Positions 24,763-34,047 of a stretch of 64,000 bases of DNA are shown piece by piece; the first letter of the stretch is position 1; every line of letters begins with the position of its first letter. A program made the translations under genes and the position numbers. The DNA comes from Streptomyces rubradiris (GTDB taxonomy: Bacteria > Actinomycetota > Actinomycetes > Streptomycetales > Streptomycetaceae): NCBI RefSeq assembly GCF_016860525.1, contig NZ_BNEA01000015.1, positions 1,860,001-1,924,000 of the forward strand. Direction: 5' to 3'. Under the pieces are notes generated by a model. The model saw only the letters and a program-made list of their open reading frames with translations. It ran no database searches and had not been told where the DNA came from.

Positions 24763-24792
24763 AATAACAGGCAGACCGATCTGTTTGTTATT
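24763..24792. promoter_or_regulatory. Palindromic operator-like site 2 (30 bp)
   Basis: A 30-bp imperfect palindrome from AATAACAGG to TTTGTTATT with 11 of 14 arm pairs matching. It has the same 13-nt core, CAGACCGATCTGT (24772-24784), as site 1. It lies upstream of both the TetR fragment (minus) and the LuxR-type gene (plus, start 24907), where it could have controlled both. The regulator is unknown. Confidence 0.65.
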
Positions 24793-24906
24793 CTCTGAGT
24801 GCGTAGCTCTCCGCACGGCTGTCCACGCCGTGTCCGCACAGCTGGCCGGCCCGTGGTGTGCCCCGGGCGGACCGCGTGCCCGTTCGATGTCGATGAGGGA
24901 GTGTTC

Positions 24907-25767
24907 GTGCATTCAGTCGGGATCGCGCGTAAGGATGCCGCCGTACGCAGTGGCCACCGGCAGACCACGGCCCTCCGCACTGTGGGAGGCGCCCTGCCGT
25001 CGACCGGCGTCGAGACGGCCGGCCCGTCGTCCCTGGAGGGTGAGCTGGACGCCGTCGAGGCGGCGCTCACTCGTGCCCAGGCGGCCCTGAAGGAACAGCT
25101 CGCCCGCGCGCGCAGCCTGCGGCGCGAACTCGCGGAGGCACCCCGGCTCGCGCCGGTGCCGGAGGAGCCGGGACGCGAGCTGGTGCTGAGCGCCCGTCGC
25201 GAGGTATGGGTGGCGCTGGCCCCTGCTCCCTCGCTGGCTTGCCTGAAGGACGCCGAGGCCCAGTTCGCGGATCTGACCTCCCAGGGTGTGGCGCTGCGTG
25301 CCCTGTACCCGCGCACCGTCCTCGCCGTCGACGGCGGCGCGGAGCATCTGGAACGGACGGCGGAACTCGGTGTGGAGTGCCGCGTGGTGGACATCCAACA
25401 AATCTTCACGGCCGTGGTCGACCAGCAGTTCGTGTTCATGGCCGCGGGCCTGCGCCCCGGCGAGGAGGGCGAGACGGTCTTCCGCGCGCCCCGGGACGTC
25501 GCCCTGCTGCGGCAGTCGTTCGAGCGGACCTGGTGCTCAGCGCGGCGGGTGCACCCCGGTTCCCGGGCGCGGCAGCGGCTGACGGCGGAGCAGCTGACGA
25601 TGCTGCGGCTGATGAACTCCGGTGTGAAGGACGAGAAGATCGCCCGGCTGATGGGCGTGTCCTCCCGGACCCTGAGCCGTCTGATGGCCCGCGCGATGGA
25701 GGAACTGGAGGCCCGCAGCCGGTTCGAGGCGGGGGCTCGCGCCGCCGAGCTCGGCCTGCTGAGCTGA
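24907..25767 (+). CDS. LuxR-type helix-turn-helix transcriptional regulator
   Basis: A 286-residue regulator. A coiled-coil-like segment (about residues 40-75, [33 protein letters not shown]) leads to a middle sensor region resembling the phospholipase-D/TrmB-like part of Streptomyces TrmB-LuxR proteins. The C-terminal HTH is at about 218-270 ([44 protein letters not shown]). The GTG at 24907 is preceded by GAGGGA at the right distance; the in-frame start at 24799 has none. It sits 115 bp from palindrome 2, and next to transport and modification genes, so it may be their activator. Confidence 0.83.
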   Translation: MHSVGIARKDAAVRSGHRQTTALRTVGGALPSTGVETAGPSSLEGELDAVEAALTRAQAALKEQLARARSLRRELAEAPRLAPVPEEPGRELVLSARREVWVALAPAPSLACLKDAEAQFADLTSQGVALRALYPRTVLAVDGGAEHLERTAELGVECRVVDIQQIFTAVVDQQFVFMAAGLRPGEEGETVFRAPRDVALLRQSFERTWCSARRVHPGSRARQRLTAEQLTMLRLMNSGVKDEKIARLMGVSSRTLSRLMARAMEELEARSRFEAGARAAELGLLS

Positions 25768-25777
25768 CCTGGGCCGA

Positions 25778-25978
25778 TCATGGTCTGGGCGGCTGTGTCG
25801 CCTCGGCGCCGGCCGGGGCCGAGGCGACGGCCTGGCGCAGAGCCTGGCGCAGATGCCAGACGAGATTCTTCAGCTCCGTCTTGCCCGGGCTGGAGGAGAA
25901 AGCCGAATCCGCCGCCCCCGGCATCCGCAGGGCACGGCCCACATCCAGCCCCTCGCTCTTTGCCTGCTCCGTTTCCAT
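25778..25978 (-). CDS. Small orphan protein, 66 residues
   Basis: Unrecognised. The ATG at 25978 is preceded by an AAGGA/AAAGGAGAG-rich leader, and third codon positions are strongly G/C biased as in real Streptomyces genes. The sequence begins [20 protein letters not shown], has no Cys or signal peptide, a short amphipathic helix ([19 protein letters not shown]) and an Ala/Pro tail. It converges with the LuxR-type gene, 10 bp apart, and is divergent from the PsuG-HAD gene. Part of the accessory patch. No homologue comes to mind. Confidence 0.55.
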   Translation of the reverse strand: METEQAKSEGLDVGRALRMPGAADSAFSSSPGKTELKNLVWHLRQALRQAVASAPAGAEATQPPRP

Positions 25979-26317
25979 TCCTTTCTCTCTCCTTTCCTGC
26001 CTCGTTCCTCCGGTACAGCCTCTTTCACTCTTCCCCGTGATCCCTTCCGGGCGGAGGAGCTCCCTCACCGAGGCGATTTCCCACGGTGTCATAAAAACAC
26101 TCGGGTAAGTTCCGTGAATGCCTGTTGGCCAATGCCGGACAGGCGGGTACTCGCCATTGACACTCGCCGTCGACACCTCGCTCGACGTGCATGGATATCT
26201 GTCGGGAAAACGCCAGGCGATTCTTCGCCACCCCGTTCGATGGACAAGCGACACACCGGCCGAACACGATTGTTGCCACGCGATCGGAATTCACCCAGCG
26301 AGTCGGAGGTTGCCTCG
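25979..26317. other. Intergenic region with lowered G+C
   Basis: A 339-bp divergent region between the 66-residue gene and the PsuG-HAD gene. It is visibly more AT-rich than the flanks (for example CATAAAAACAC at 26089-26099). A TTGACA at 26157-26162 could be a -35 box but no -10 at proper spacing is found. CGGAGGT at 26304-26310 is the ribosome site for the next gene. Small open frames here lack supporting features. Confidence 0.45.
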
Positions 26318-27268
26318 GTGAACGAGACCGTGAACGAATTGGTCGAACTCGGCGAAGAAGTGGCCACGGCGCTGTCCGAGCACCGCCCGGTGGTCGCGCT
26401 GGAATCCACGGTCATCGCCCGCGGAATGGGCTGTCCGGGCAATGTGGAGACGGCCCGCGCCATCGAGCGGGCGGTGCGCCCGGCCGGCGCCGTGCCCGCC
26501 ACCATTGGTATCGCGGACGGCCGCGGCGGCGCCCTGGTCACCCACCCGATCGCCGAGGCGGACGCCCTCGACGCGCAGGCCATGGAAGAGGTCATCCAGG
26601 CAGCCGTCTTCGACCTGGACGGAACCCTCGCCGACACCCCGGCCGCGATCGGCCGCCTGCTGACGCGGGTGTGCGCGGAGTTCGGAGCGGACGTCACCGA
26701 GGCGCAGGTGGCACCGACCATCGGCAGGCCGCTGGAGCCCTCCGGCGCCGCGCTGCCGGGGCAGGCGGTGGACGACCCGGTCACCGCGCGGGCGGTGGCC
26801 CGCTACCGAGAGCTGTTCGACGCCGAGGTCCTCAGCGCGGGCCCCGCCCTGCCGTACGAGGGGGTCGCCGAGGGGCTGCGGGACCTGCGGGGGCGCGGGC
26901 TGCCGCTGGCCGTGGGCACGTCGAAGATCTCCGGCAGCGCCGAGAAGCTCCTTGCCGCCACCGGTATCCGTGAGCTGTTCGGCCCGGTCGTCGGCAACGA
27001 CATGGTGCGGCGCGGCAAGCCCGACCCGGAGAGGGGGCCGCGGGCGGCGAGCGAGCTGGGTGTGCCGGTCGAGCGGTGCGCCCGTATCGGTGACACCAGT
27101 ACTGACATGCGCATGGCCATCAGGGCGGGGTTGCTGCCGGTCGCGGTCACCTATGGCGTCGGCGCCGAGGAGGAGCTCGCCGATGGTGGCGCGCTGATCT
27201 GCCGGTCCTTCGGCGAAGTCGTACAAACCCTGTCGGAACACGTCCCGGCCGACCCGGTCCGTGCCTGA
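26318..27268 (+). CDS. PsuG/AlnA-like N-terminal fragment fused to HAD phosphatase (AlnB-like)
   Basis: A 316-residue chimera. Residues 9-69 ([20 protein letters not shown] and neighbours) match the N-terminus of pseudouridine-5-phosphate glycosidase, including the catalytic Glu29. Residues 94-310 are a complete HAD phosphatase: [11 protein letters not shown] with Asp99 and Asp101, GTSKISGS, the RRGKPDPE lysine and [11 protein letters not shown]. The glycosidase half lacks the active-site lysines and metal site that come later in PsuG, so only phosphatase activity is likely. PsuG- and HAD-type enzymes act as a pair (AlnA, AlnB) in C-ribosylation of alnumycin. CGGAGGT precedes the GTG. An exporter gene follows 34 bp on. 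Confidence 0.8.
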   Translation: MNETVNELVELGEEVATALSEHRPVVALESTVIARGMGCPGNVETARAIERAVRPAGAVPATIGIADGRGGALVTHPIAEADALDAQAMEEVIQAAVFDLDGTLADTPAAIGRLLTRVCAEFGADVTEAQVAPTIGRPLEPSGAALPGQAVDDPVTARAVARYRELFDAEVLSAGPALPYEGVAEGLRDLRGRGLPLAVGTSKISGSAEKLLAATGIRELFGPVVGNDMVRRGKPDPERGPRAASELGVPVERCARIGDTSTDMRMAIRAGLLPVAVTYGVGAEEELADGGALICRSFGEVVQTLSEHVPADPVRA

Positions 27269-27302
27269 GGCACGACACGAGACACCGGGAGAAAGCACAG
27301 TC

Positions 27303-28748
27303 ATGACCACAGAAGCAACGTCGGGAAACCCGACCGGCGCGATGGCCGCCGCCCAGAGCGCTCCCGCGCCGGCCGACAACAGGATCAGCGGCCGGCAGGC
27401 ATGGGCGCTGGCAGTCCTGGGCTGCGGGCTGTTCCTCGCCACCCTCGACCTCTCCATCGTCTACGTGGCCCTGCCCAGCATCGGCGAGGATCTGGCGCTG
27501 CCCGAGATCAGGCTCCAGTGGATCGTCAGCGGCTACGCCATCTTCTTCGCCGGGTTCCTCCTGGTGGGAGGGCGCACCGGGGACCGCTTCGGCGCTCGCA
27601 GGGTCTTCCTCGGCGCCACCGCGCTCTTCGGAGCCAGCTCACTGGCGGCCGCGCTCACCCAGGACTTCACCATGCTCGTCGTCGCCCGCGCGCTGCAGGG
27701 CATCGGGGCCGGACTGCTCGACCCGGCCACCCTGGGCCTGATCCAGCAGGTCTTCCCGCCCGGCCCCAAGCGGAACCGCGCCATGGCCGTATGGGGCGCC
27801 GTGGGAGCGATCGGCCTGGTCGGCGGTGTCGCCCTGGGCGGGCTGCTGACGACGGTGTCGTGGCAGTGGGTGTTCCTCGTGAACGTACCGATCGCCGCCG
27901 CGGTCATCGTCGCCGGTCTCTTCCTGCTGCCCGGCCGCCGCACCGACGCGGCCGCGCCGACGCCGCTGAACGCGCTGAGCGGGATCCTCGGCACCGGCGC
28001 GATCCTCCTGCTCGTGCTCGGCCTGACCCGCCTCGGGGACGCGGGCTGGTCCGACACCGTCACCCTCGTCGGCCTGGCCGGCTTCGTGGTGCTGGCCGCC
28101 CTGTGGGTGGTGCGCGAGCGGACCAGCGCCAGCCCCCTGATCGCCCGCGAACTGTGGCGCACCCGGTCGCTGATGGTGGCCTGTGCGGTGGACGCCTGCT
28201 ATGTGCTCAGCATCGGCGTGGAGTTCTTCCTCGTCACGCTGTTCCTGCAGGACCAGCAGGGCTTCAGCCCCCTCGCCGCCGGGCTGGGCTTCCTGCCGCT
28301 GACGGTGACCGTGATCATCGGCAACGCCGTCACGGACCGGCTGGTCGGGCGGCACGGGCCAAGGACCATGGTGACGGGCGGGCTGCTGCTCGCCGCGATC
28401 GGCCTCGGCCTGCTCGCGGTCGGGGTCCACAGCGACAGCTACGCGACCGGTGTGCTGCCCGGGCTGCTGCTGTCCGGACTGGGCAACGGCATCGCCTTCC
28501 CGGCCATGTTCATCGCGGCCACCTCCGAGATCCCCGGGGAGAACCAGGGCGTCGGCGCGGCACTGGTGACCACCACGCAGAACGTCTTCCAGGCGCTCGG
28601 GCTCGCCGTCCTGGTCATCCTCCTCGGCGCGCGTCCCGGCACCGGCGACTTCACGACCACCTTCGCCGCCACCGGCGCCATGGCCCTGCTCGGCGCCGTG
28701 GTCGCCGCCACCGGCCTGCGTGGCCCGCTGGCCGGCAAGGCGGGCTGA
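27303..28748 (+). CDS. DHA2-family (EmrB/QacA-like) MFS drug exporter
   Basis: A 481-residue transporter with 14 predicted membrane helices. Motif A reads [21 protein letters not shown], motif C-type [18 protein letters not shown], and [37 protein letters not shown] is the usual helix-1/2 signature of proton-driven antibiotic exporters. Start ATG at 27303, 34 bp behind the PsuG-HAD gene, so likely an operon. A remnant natural-product cluster would plausibly keep such a resistance/export gene; the substrate is unknown. Confidence 0.9.
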   Translation: MTTEATSGNPTGAMAAAQSAPAPADNRISGRQAWALAVLGCGLFLATLDLSIVYVALPSIGEDLALPEIRLQWIVSGYAIFFAGFLLVGGRTGDRFGARRVFLGATALFGASSLAAALTQDFTMLVVARALQGIGAGLLDPATLGLIQQVFPPGPKRNRAMAVWGAVGAIGLVGGVALGGLLTTVSWQWVFLVNVPIAAAVIVAGLFLLPGRRTDAAAPTPLNALSGILGTGAILLLVLGLTRLGDAGWSDTVTLVGLAGFVVLAALWVVRERTSASPLIARELWRTRSLMVACAVDACYVLSIGVEFFLVTLFLQDQQGFSPLAAGLGFLPLTVTVIIGNAVTDRLVGRHGPRTMVTGGLLLAAIGLGLLAVGVHSDSYATGVLPGLLLSGLGNGIAFPAMFIAATSEIPGENQGVGAALVTTTQNVFQALGLAVLVILLGARPGTGDFTTTFAATGAMALLGAVVAATGLRGPLAGKAG

Positions 28749-29133
28749 GCACCCGCTCCGGACGCACAGCACCACGGCGTCCACCCGCCCCACGGACAGC
28801 TGGACGAACTCTCCTGTGATCGCCTATCTCGCCCAGGCCACCGGCGCGCCCACCCCCACGCTGGTTCTGGACGCCGGCCTGGTTCCTCCGGACGAACCGG
28901 GACATGCGCGCGGTCCTCACCACCGTCCCCCGGTACGCGGCCCCCCGGCCACGCTCCCTGCCGGGCACCCCCCGAGGCACCGGGTGCGCGCGCCCGGTCG
29001 CGTCCGGGCCGCCGTGGCCACCCGAACCTCAAATGTTGCTCTGAACGCCTCCGGGCGGGGTTCGTGGGTGGCCGGCGGGGCCATATCCCCCTCACTCGAC
29101 GCACGAAGCACAGGCCGAGGAGGGGGAGGTGCC
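28749..29133. other. Intergenic region after the exporter gene
   Basis: A 385-bp stretch that marks the right edge of the accessory patch. A peptide-like stretch ([21 protein letters not shown] from about 28817) could be a remnant of a lost gene but I cannot identify it. GAGGAGGGGGAGG at 29119-29130 is the ribosome site of the next gene. No strong terminator was found. Confidence 0.4.
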
Positions 29134-30459
29134 ATGCGGCTGGGGACGGGGATCGGCTGGCGGCCGGAGATCGCGGACGCTGTGGAGGCGATGGCGGGCA
29201 TCGACTGGGTGGAGGTCGTGGCGGAGAACGTCTGCCCCGGACATCTCCCCCACTCGCTGCTGCGGCTGCGCGAGCGCGGCGTGACGGTGGTCCCGCACGG
29301 CGTCTCCCTCGGCCTCGGCGGCGCGGACCGGCCCGACGCCAGGCGACTGACGGCGCTCGCCGAGCGCGCGGAGGTGCTCGGGTCCCCGCTGGTCACCGAG
29401 CACATCGCCTTCGTCCGGGCGGGCGGCGAACTCACCGCGTCCCCCCGGCTGGAGGCCGGTCATCTGCTGCCCGTGCCGCGCACCCGGGACGCGCTGGACG
29501 TGCTGTGCGAGAACGTCCGCATCGCCCAGGACGCGCTGCCGGTACCGCTGGCCCTGGAGAACATCGCCGCGCTGTTCTCCTGGCCGGGCGAGGAGCTGAC
29601 GGAGGGACAGTTCCTGTCGGAGCTGGTCGAACGGACCGGGGTGCGGCTGCTGATCGACGTGGCCAACCTGCACACCAACCACGTCAACCGGGGCGAGGAC
29701 CCCGCCGAGGTGCTGGCCGCGCTGCCGGTGGAGGCGATCGCCTACGTCCATGTCGCGGGCGGCTTCGAGCGCGACGGCGTCTGGCACGACAGCCACGCGC
29801 ACCCCGTGCCCCGCCCGGTGCTCGACGTCCTGACCGGCCTCGCCACCCGGGTCGCACCGCCCGGGGTACTGCTGGAGCGGGACGAGAACTTCCCCGAACC
29901 AGCTGAACTGGAACGTGAGTTGACGGCCATCCGGGAGGCGGTGACGGCCGGGCGCGAGCGCGCCGGGGAGCGGACGGCGGAGCGTACGGAGGCGCGGGGG
30001 GCCGCCGGTGCCGGGGCGGGGGGCGTCGGTGTGCTGGCGCGGCCGGTGGCCGGTGTGCGCGAGCGACTCGGGGTGGCGCAGACCGCCGTACTGTCGGCGC
30101 TGGTGGCGGGGACGCCGGTGCCGGAGGGGTTCGACCGGGTCCGGACGGGAGTGCAGGCGCGGGCGCTCGCCGCGAAGCGGGCGGGCGTGGTGGCGAAGGT
30201 GGCGCCCGAACTGCCGGTGATCCTGGGGGCCGGGTACCGGGAGGCGTTCCTGGAGTACGCGCGGCGGCGCCCGATGCGGGGCGGCTACCGGCAGGACGCG
30301 CTGGATTTCGCCGGTCACCTGTTGAAACTGGGCCGGCCCGGGGACGCCCGCGCCCACCGCGCCCTGCGGGAGTGGTGGCTGGACCGGGCGGGCCCGGCGC
30401 CCCGGAAGCGGGGGCTGTGGGAGCGGCTGCTGCGGCGGCGCACCGGCCGGCCGTCCTGA
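29134..30459 (+). CDS. DUF692 (MNIO, multinuclear non-heme iron oxidase) family protein with C-terminal domain
   Basis: A 441-residue protein. Residues 1-270 are a DUF692 TIM barrel, the family of MbnB and TglH, iron enzymes that modify peptide cysteines. The family residues are all there: Glu31-Asn32, His55, His90, Glu142-Asn143, Asp175 and Asn178 in [16 protein letters not shown], His206 in YVHVAGG, Asp219 and His221 in [10 protein letters not shown], Glu248 and Asp250. Residues 300-430 are a separate helical domain resembling those fused in SCO6045-type proteins. No peptide precursor is seen. The ATG follows a strong GAGGAGGGGG site. The TIGR04222 membrane gene after it is its usual neighbour. 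Confidence 0.92.
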   Translation: MRLGTGIGWRPEIADAVEAMAGIDWVEVVAENVCPGHLPHSLLRLRERGVTVVPHGVSLGLGGADRPDARRLTALAERAEVLGSPLVTEHIAFVRAGGELTASPRLEAGHLLPVPRTRDALDVLCENVRIAQDALPVPLALENIAALFSWPGEELTEGQFLSELVERTGVRLLIDVANLHTNHVNRGEDPAEVLAALPVEAIAYVHVAGGFERDGVWHDSHAHPVPRPVLDVLTGLATRVAPPGVLLERDENFPEPAELERELTAIREAVTAGRERAGERTAERTEARGAAGAGAGGVGVLARPVAGVRERLGVAQTAVLSALVAGTPVPEGFDRVRTGVQARALAAKRAGVVAKVAPELPVILGAGYREAFLEYARRRPMRGGYRQDALDFAGHLLKLGRPGDARAHRALREWWLDRAGPAPRKRGLWERLLRRRTGRPS

Positions 30460-30582
30460 GCCGGTCCGGTCGGCCGGGGCCCTGACCAGCGAGGCAAACG
30501 GAACGTCACATACCGGCAACAGTGCGTCCGGATAGTGAACAGAGCATGGTGCCTGCCCAGTCTCCTGGCATACAAACAGCTC

Positions 30583-31368
30583 ATGTTCTGGGTCCTTCTC
30601 CTCTTCCTGGCCTGGGCCTTCGCCGGTACGGCCTGTGCTCGCCTCTGCCTGGCGGCCGTACGCACGAACGCGTCGGACGCGCCGGACGCGCCCGACGCGC
30701 AGGTGGTCGCCGAGCGCGATCTGACGCTGTACGAGGCGGCGTTCCTCTCCGGCGGGCCCGCGCGGGTCGCCGATGTGGCCCTCGTCTCCATGGCCCGCGA
30801 GCGCCGGCTGCTGCTCGCGCACACCGGCTGGGCCACGGTCGTGGACCCCCGGGGCCGCGACGAGATCGAACGGTCCGTCATAGAAGCCATAGGACCCGGG
30901 GGGCAGTCGCGGATCGCCCCGGTGCGGAGGCGGGCGGCCGACGCGGAGGCCGTGCGCCGCCTGGCCGACGGCCTGGTGCACGCCGGGCTCGCGGTGCCCG
31001 AGTGCTCGGACACGGTGGCGTCCGCCGTCCGTCAGGTGCGCGCCGCCGCGCTCGCCGTGGCGGCGCTCGGCATCACGGCCCTGCTGCTGCCCGGCGACAC
31101 CGGGACACCGCGCCCGCTGCTGGGCGCGTGGTTCGCGCTGCCCCTCATACTGACGCTGGGCAGCCTGGCCATCGCCCGGTTCGAGGTGCACCCCTACTCG
31201 CCCTGGGCCTCCCCCGCCGGGCAGCGGCTGCTGCGCGCGCTGACCGGCAAGCCGGCCGGGGACGAGCGGTCGTTCCTCACCTCCGTCGCCGTACGGGGCA
31301 TCCACGCGATCGGCGAGCCCGAGCTGCGCGCGGCCTTCACCCACCGCGACCAGCCCTTGCGCGAGTGA
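30583..31368 (+). CDS. TIGR04222-type membrane protein
   Basis: A 261-residue protein with an N-terminal helix (MFWVLLLFLAWAFAGTACARL), a central soluble part with DLTLYEAAFLSGGPARVADVALVSMARERRLLLAHTGW, and two further helices at about 145-190. The Y-E-x-A-x-L-x-G-G pattern is the hallmark of TIGR04222, found beside DUF692 oxidases in actinomycetes. I recall that many members end in a Gly/Cys-rich tail; this one ends in a plain polar tail. The start at 30583 is preferred over the GTG at 30535 because it begins directly at the helix. Function unknown. Confidence 0.8.
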   Translation: MFWVLLLFLAWAFAGTACARLCLAAVRTNASDAPDAPDAQVVAERDLTLYEAAFLSGGPARVADVALVSMARERRLLLAHTGWATVVDPRGRDEIERSVIEAIGPGGQSRIAPVRRRAADAEAVRRLADGLVHAGLAVPECSDTVASAVRQVRAAALAVAALGITALLLPGDTGTPRPLLGAWFALPLILTLGSLAIARFEVHPYSPWASPAGQRLLRALTGKPAGDERSFLTSVAVRGIHAIGEPELRAAFTHRDQPLRE

Positions 31369-31543
31369 CCGGAGGCATCCGGAACCCGGCGGCCCGGCAG
31401 ACGCCGGGGGCGCACAGGGGGCATTGACACCGACACCGGCCGGGCGGTCCTTGCCTTCCCCCACGGCCGTACCAAATATCCCTTGTGTTCGCGCCGGGCC
31501 GTGGCAGCCGTGCCACCGCCGCCGCGCACCGGAGGGATACGCG

Positions 31544-33202
31544 ATGAGAGCTGCCGCCCTTTACTCGGCCGCCGGGTCCTTGCTGCTGACCGCCCTGGGC
31601 GCGGCCCCGGCGGGCGGCACCCCGGGCACCCCCGGCATCCCCGGCACCCCGCGGGCCTCTCATGCCCCGCACGCCCCGCATGCCCCGGCGGCCCCCGGCA
31701 CGGCCGAACTGCGCGGCACCGTGGTGGCCGCGGCCCGCGCCCGGGCGACCGGGATCGACTTCGGCCCCTGCCCGGCGGCCGAGGTGCCGGGGGCGCCGGC
31801 CGGTGTGCGGTGCGGCACGGTGAGCGTCCCGCTGGACTACGCCCACCCCGACGGCAAACAGATCCGACTGACCGTCAGCCGGGCCCGGGCCACGCAGAAG
31901 GACCCGCACAACAGCAAGCGGAAGGTCCCCCGGCAGGGCGCCCTGGTCTTCAACCCGGGTGGCCCCGGCGCCTCCGGCATGTACTTCCCGCTGATCGGCA
32001 CGGTTCCGGGCTGGCAGCGGATCGGTGCCGTCTACGACCTGGTCGGCTACGCGCCGCGCGGGGTGGGCCGCTCGGCGCCGCTGTCCTGCGAGGACCCGAA
32101 ACGCTTCCTCAAGGCACCCACCGAGGCGCCGGTACACCCCTCCGAGGCGTACAAGCGGGAGCGCGTCGCGCGGGCGCGGGCGTACGCGCGCGGCTGCGCC
32201 CAGCGGTCCGGGAGCCGGCTGCGCCACTACACGTCGCTGAACAACGCCCGGGACCTGGACGTGCTGCGGGCCGCGCTGGGCGAGGACCGGCTGACCTTCA
32301 TGGGCGCCTCGTACGGCACCTACTTCGGCGCGCTGTACGCGGCGATGTTCCCCTCCCACGTGCGGCGCATGGTGCTGGACGCGGCGGTGGACCCGGACCC
32401 CGAGAAGATCTGGTACCGCAGCAACCTGGAGCAGTCGGCGGCGTTCGAGGACCGCTGGGCGGACTTCCGGGACTGGATCGCCCGGCACGACGACGTGTAC
32501 CGGCTCGGTACCACGTCAGCGCGGGTGCAGCGCGGCTACGACATCGCGCGCGAGCGGCTCGCCGGGAAGGCGGCGGGCGGGAAGGTGGGCCCCGGCCAGC
32601 TGCACAACGCGTTCCTGACCGCCGGGTACTACGAGGACCACTGGCCGAGCCGGGCCGCGGCCCTGTCGGCCTATCTGCACGGTGACCCGGAGCCGCTGGT
32701 CCGGCTGGCCGCGCCGCGCCCGGAGACGGCCGCCGAGGCGGAGAACGCGTCGGCCGTGTACACCGCCGTCGAGTGCAACGACGCGCCCTGGCCGACGGAC
32801 TGGGCGGTGTGGGACCGCGACAACACCCGCCTCGCCCGGGTGGCGCCCTTCGAGACCTGGGACAACGCCTGGACGAACCTGCCGTGCGCCTTCTGGCCGG
32901 CGCCCCGGCAGCAGCCGCCGGACGTGCGGACCGGGCCGGGCGAGCTGCCGCCGGTGCTGATCCTGGCGGCCGAGCGGGACGCCGCGGCGCCGTACCAGGG
33001 GGCGCTGTCGATGAACCGGCGGCTGGCCGGGTCCGTGCTGGTGACGGAGCGGGACGCGGGCACGCACGGGATCGCGGGCGGGCCCAACGCCTGCGTCAAC
33101 GGGCACCTGTACGCGTACCTGCTGGAGGGCCGGGTGCCGGCCCGGCACGCGTCGTGCGCACCGCGCCGGCCTCCGGCGGCCCGGCCGGGTAAGGGCGCCT
33201 GA
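31544..33202 (+). CDS. Secreted tripeptidyl aminopeptidase-like alpha/beta hydrolase
   Basis: A 552-residue exported S33-type peptidase. The signal peptide (MRAAALYSAAGSLLLTALGAAPAGG) is followed by a Pro/His-rich stretch (GTPGTPGIPGTP and APHAPHAP). The oxyanion loop is VFNPGGPGASGM, the nucleophile GASYGTYFG gives Ser256, the acid AAERDAAAPY lies near residue 479 and His in GTHGIAGG near 508. The C-terminal TAP-like region closes the fold. Such enzymes trim tripeptides or dipeptides from exported or environmental proteins. RBS GGAGGG precedes the ATG. It ends next to hemQ in convergent order. Confidence 0.92.
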   Translation: MRAAALYSAAGSLLLTALGAAPAGGTPGTPGIPGTPRASHAPHAPHAPAAPGTAELRGTVVAAARARATGIDFGPCPAAEVPGAPAGVRCGTVSVPLDYAHPDGKQIRLTVSRARATQKDPHNSKRKVPRQGALVFNPGGPGASGMYFPLIGTVPGWQRIGAVYDLVGYAPRGVGRSAPLSCEDPKRFLKAPTEAPVHPSEAYKRERVARARAYARGCAQRSGSRLRHYTSLNNARDLDVLRAALGEDRLTFMGASYGTYFGALYAAMFPSHVRRMVLDAAVDPDPEKIWYRSNLEQSAAFEDRWADFRDWIARHDDVYRLGTTSARVQRGYDIARERLAGKAAGGKVGPGQLHNAFLTAGYYEDHWPSRAAALSAYLHGDPEPLVRLAAPRPETAAEAENASAVYTAVECNDAPWPTDWAVWDRDNTRLARVAPFETWDNAWTNLPCAFWPAPRQQPPDVRTGPGELPPVLILAAERDAAAPYQGALSMNRRLAGSVLVTERDAGTHGIAGGPNACVNGHLYAYLLEGRVPARHASCAPRRPPAARPGKGA

Positions 33203-33292
33203 TGGGGTGCCCTGTCATGCCCGTCGGGCGGGTGCGGGACGTCGTGGCTTTCTCGCGCCCACGCGGCGGAGCCGCATTTCGATACAGCCCCG

Positions 33293-33308
33293 CGCCCCTT
33301 CGGGGGCG
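33293..33308. terminator. Hairpin with UUCG tetraloop between convergent genes
   Basis: CGCCCC-TTCG-GGGGCG: a 6-bp stem closed by the very stable TTCG tetraloop, 3 bp from the hemQ stop and 91 bp after the peptidase stop. Likely terminates in both directions. Confidence 0.6.
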
Positions 33309-33310
33309 TT

Positions 33311-34042
33311 CTACGCCAGCCCTGCCACCAGGTCGCCGATGTCCTTGCGGCGGCCCGTGAAGAACGGGACTTCCTCGCGGACGTGCATGCGGGCCTCGGA
33401 GCCGCGCAGGTGGCGCATGAGGTCGACGATGCGGTACAGCTCGTCGGCCTCGAAGGCGAGGATCCACTCGTAGTCGCCGAGGGAGAACGAGGCGACCGTG
33501 TTGGCGCGCACGTCCGGGTAGCCGCGGGCCATCTTGCCGTGGTCGGCGAGCATCCGGCGGCGGTCCTCGTCGGGCAGCAGGTACCAGTCGTAGGAGCGCA
33601 CGAACGGGTAGACGCTGACGTAGTTCCGGGGCGTCTCGTCGGCGAGGAACGCCGGGATGTGCGAGCGGTTGAACTCCGCCGGGCGGTGCAGCGCCATGTT
33701 CGACCAGACCGGCTCCAGCGCGCGGCCCAGCTTGGTGCGGCGGAAGAGGTTGTACGCCTCCTGGAGCTGGTCGCTGGTCTCGGCGTGCCACCAGATCATG
33801 AGGTCGGCGTCGGCGCGCAGACCGGAGACGTCGTAGGTGCCGCGGACCGTGACGTCCTTGGCGGCGAGCTGGTCGAACAGCTCCTGGACCTCGTCGGCGT
33901 ATCCCGCGCGGTCCGCCGGCAGGGCGTCCTTCAGCTTGAAGACCGACCACAGGGTGTAGCGGATGACCTCGTTGAGGTCCTTGGCCAGCTTGCCCTTGTT
34001 CGGGATCCTGCCGGACTCGGTGATGGGGGCGTCGTCACTCAT
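33311..34042 (-). CDS. hemQ: Coproheme decarboxylase
   Basis: A 243-residue chlorite-dismutase-fold protein. HemQ decarboxylates coproheme to heme b with peroxide, the last step of the coproporphyrin-dependent heme pathway of Gram-positive bacteria. Diagnostic segments are [67 protein letters not shown] with the heme-ligand His near residue 172, and [28 protein letters not shown]. The tyrosine of [10 protein letters not shown] matches the radical-forming residue. It starts 5 bp after the hemY stop, so the two are coupled. Confidence 0.96.
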   Translation of the reverse strand: MSDDAPITESGRIPNKGKLAKDLNEVIRYTLWSVFKLKDALPADRAGYADEVQELFDQLAAKDVTVRGTYDVSGLRADADLMIWWHAETSDQLQEAYNLFRRTKLGRALEPVWSNMALHRPAEFNRSHIPAFLADETPRNYVSVYPFVRSYDWYLLPDEDRRRMLADHGKMARGYPDVRANTVASFSLGDYEWILAFEADELYRIVDLMRHLRGSEARMHVREEVPFFTGRRKDIGDLVAGLA

Positions 34043-34047
34043 GGTCC

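Noticed and set aside
25853..26317. N-terminal extension of the PsuG-HAD gene
   Set aside because: Extension is Arg/Pro-rich, lower in G+C, and the CGGAGGT site fits the GTG at 26318.
29092..31464. 790-residue minus-strand open frame
   Set aside because: Antisense to the DUF692 and TIGR04222 genes; biased composition without domains.
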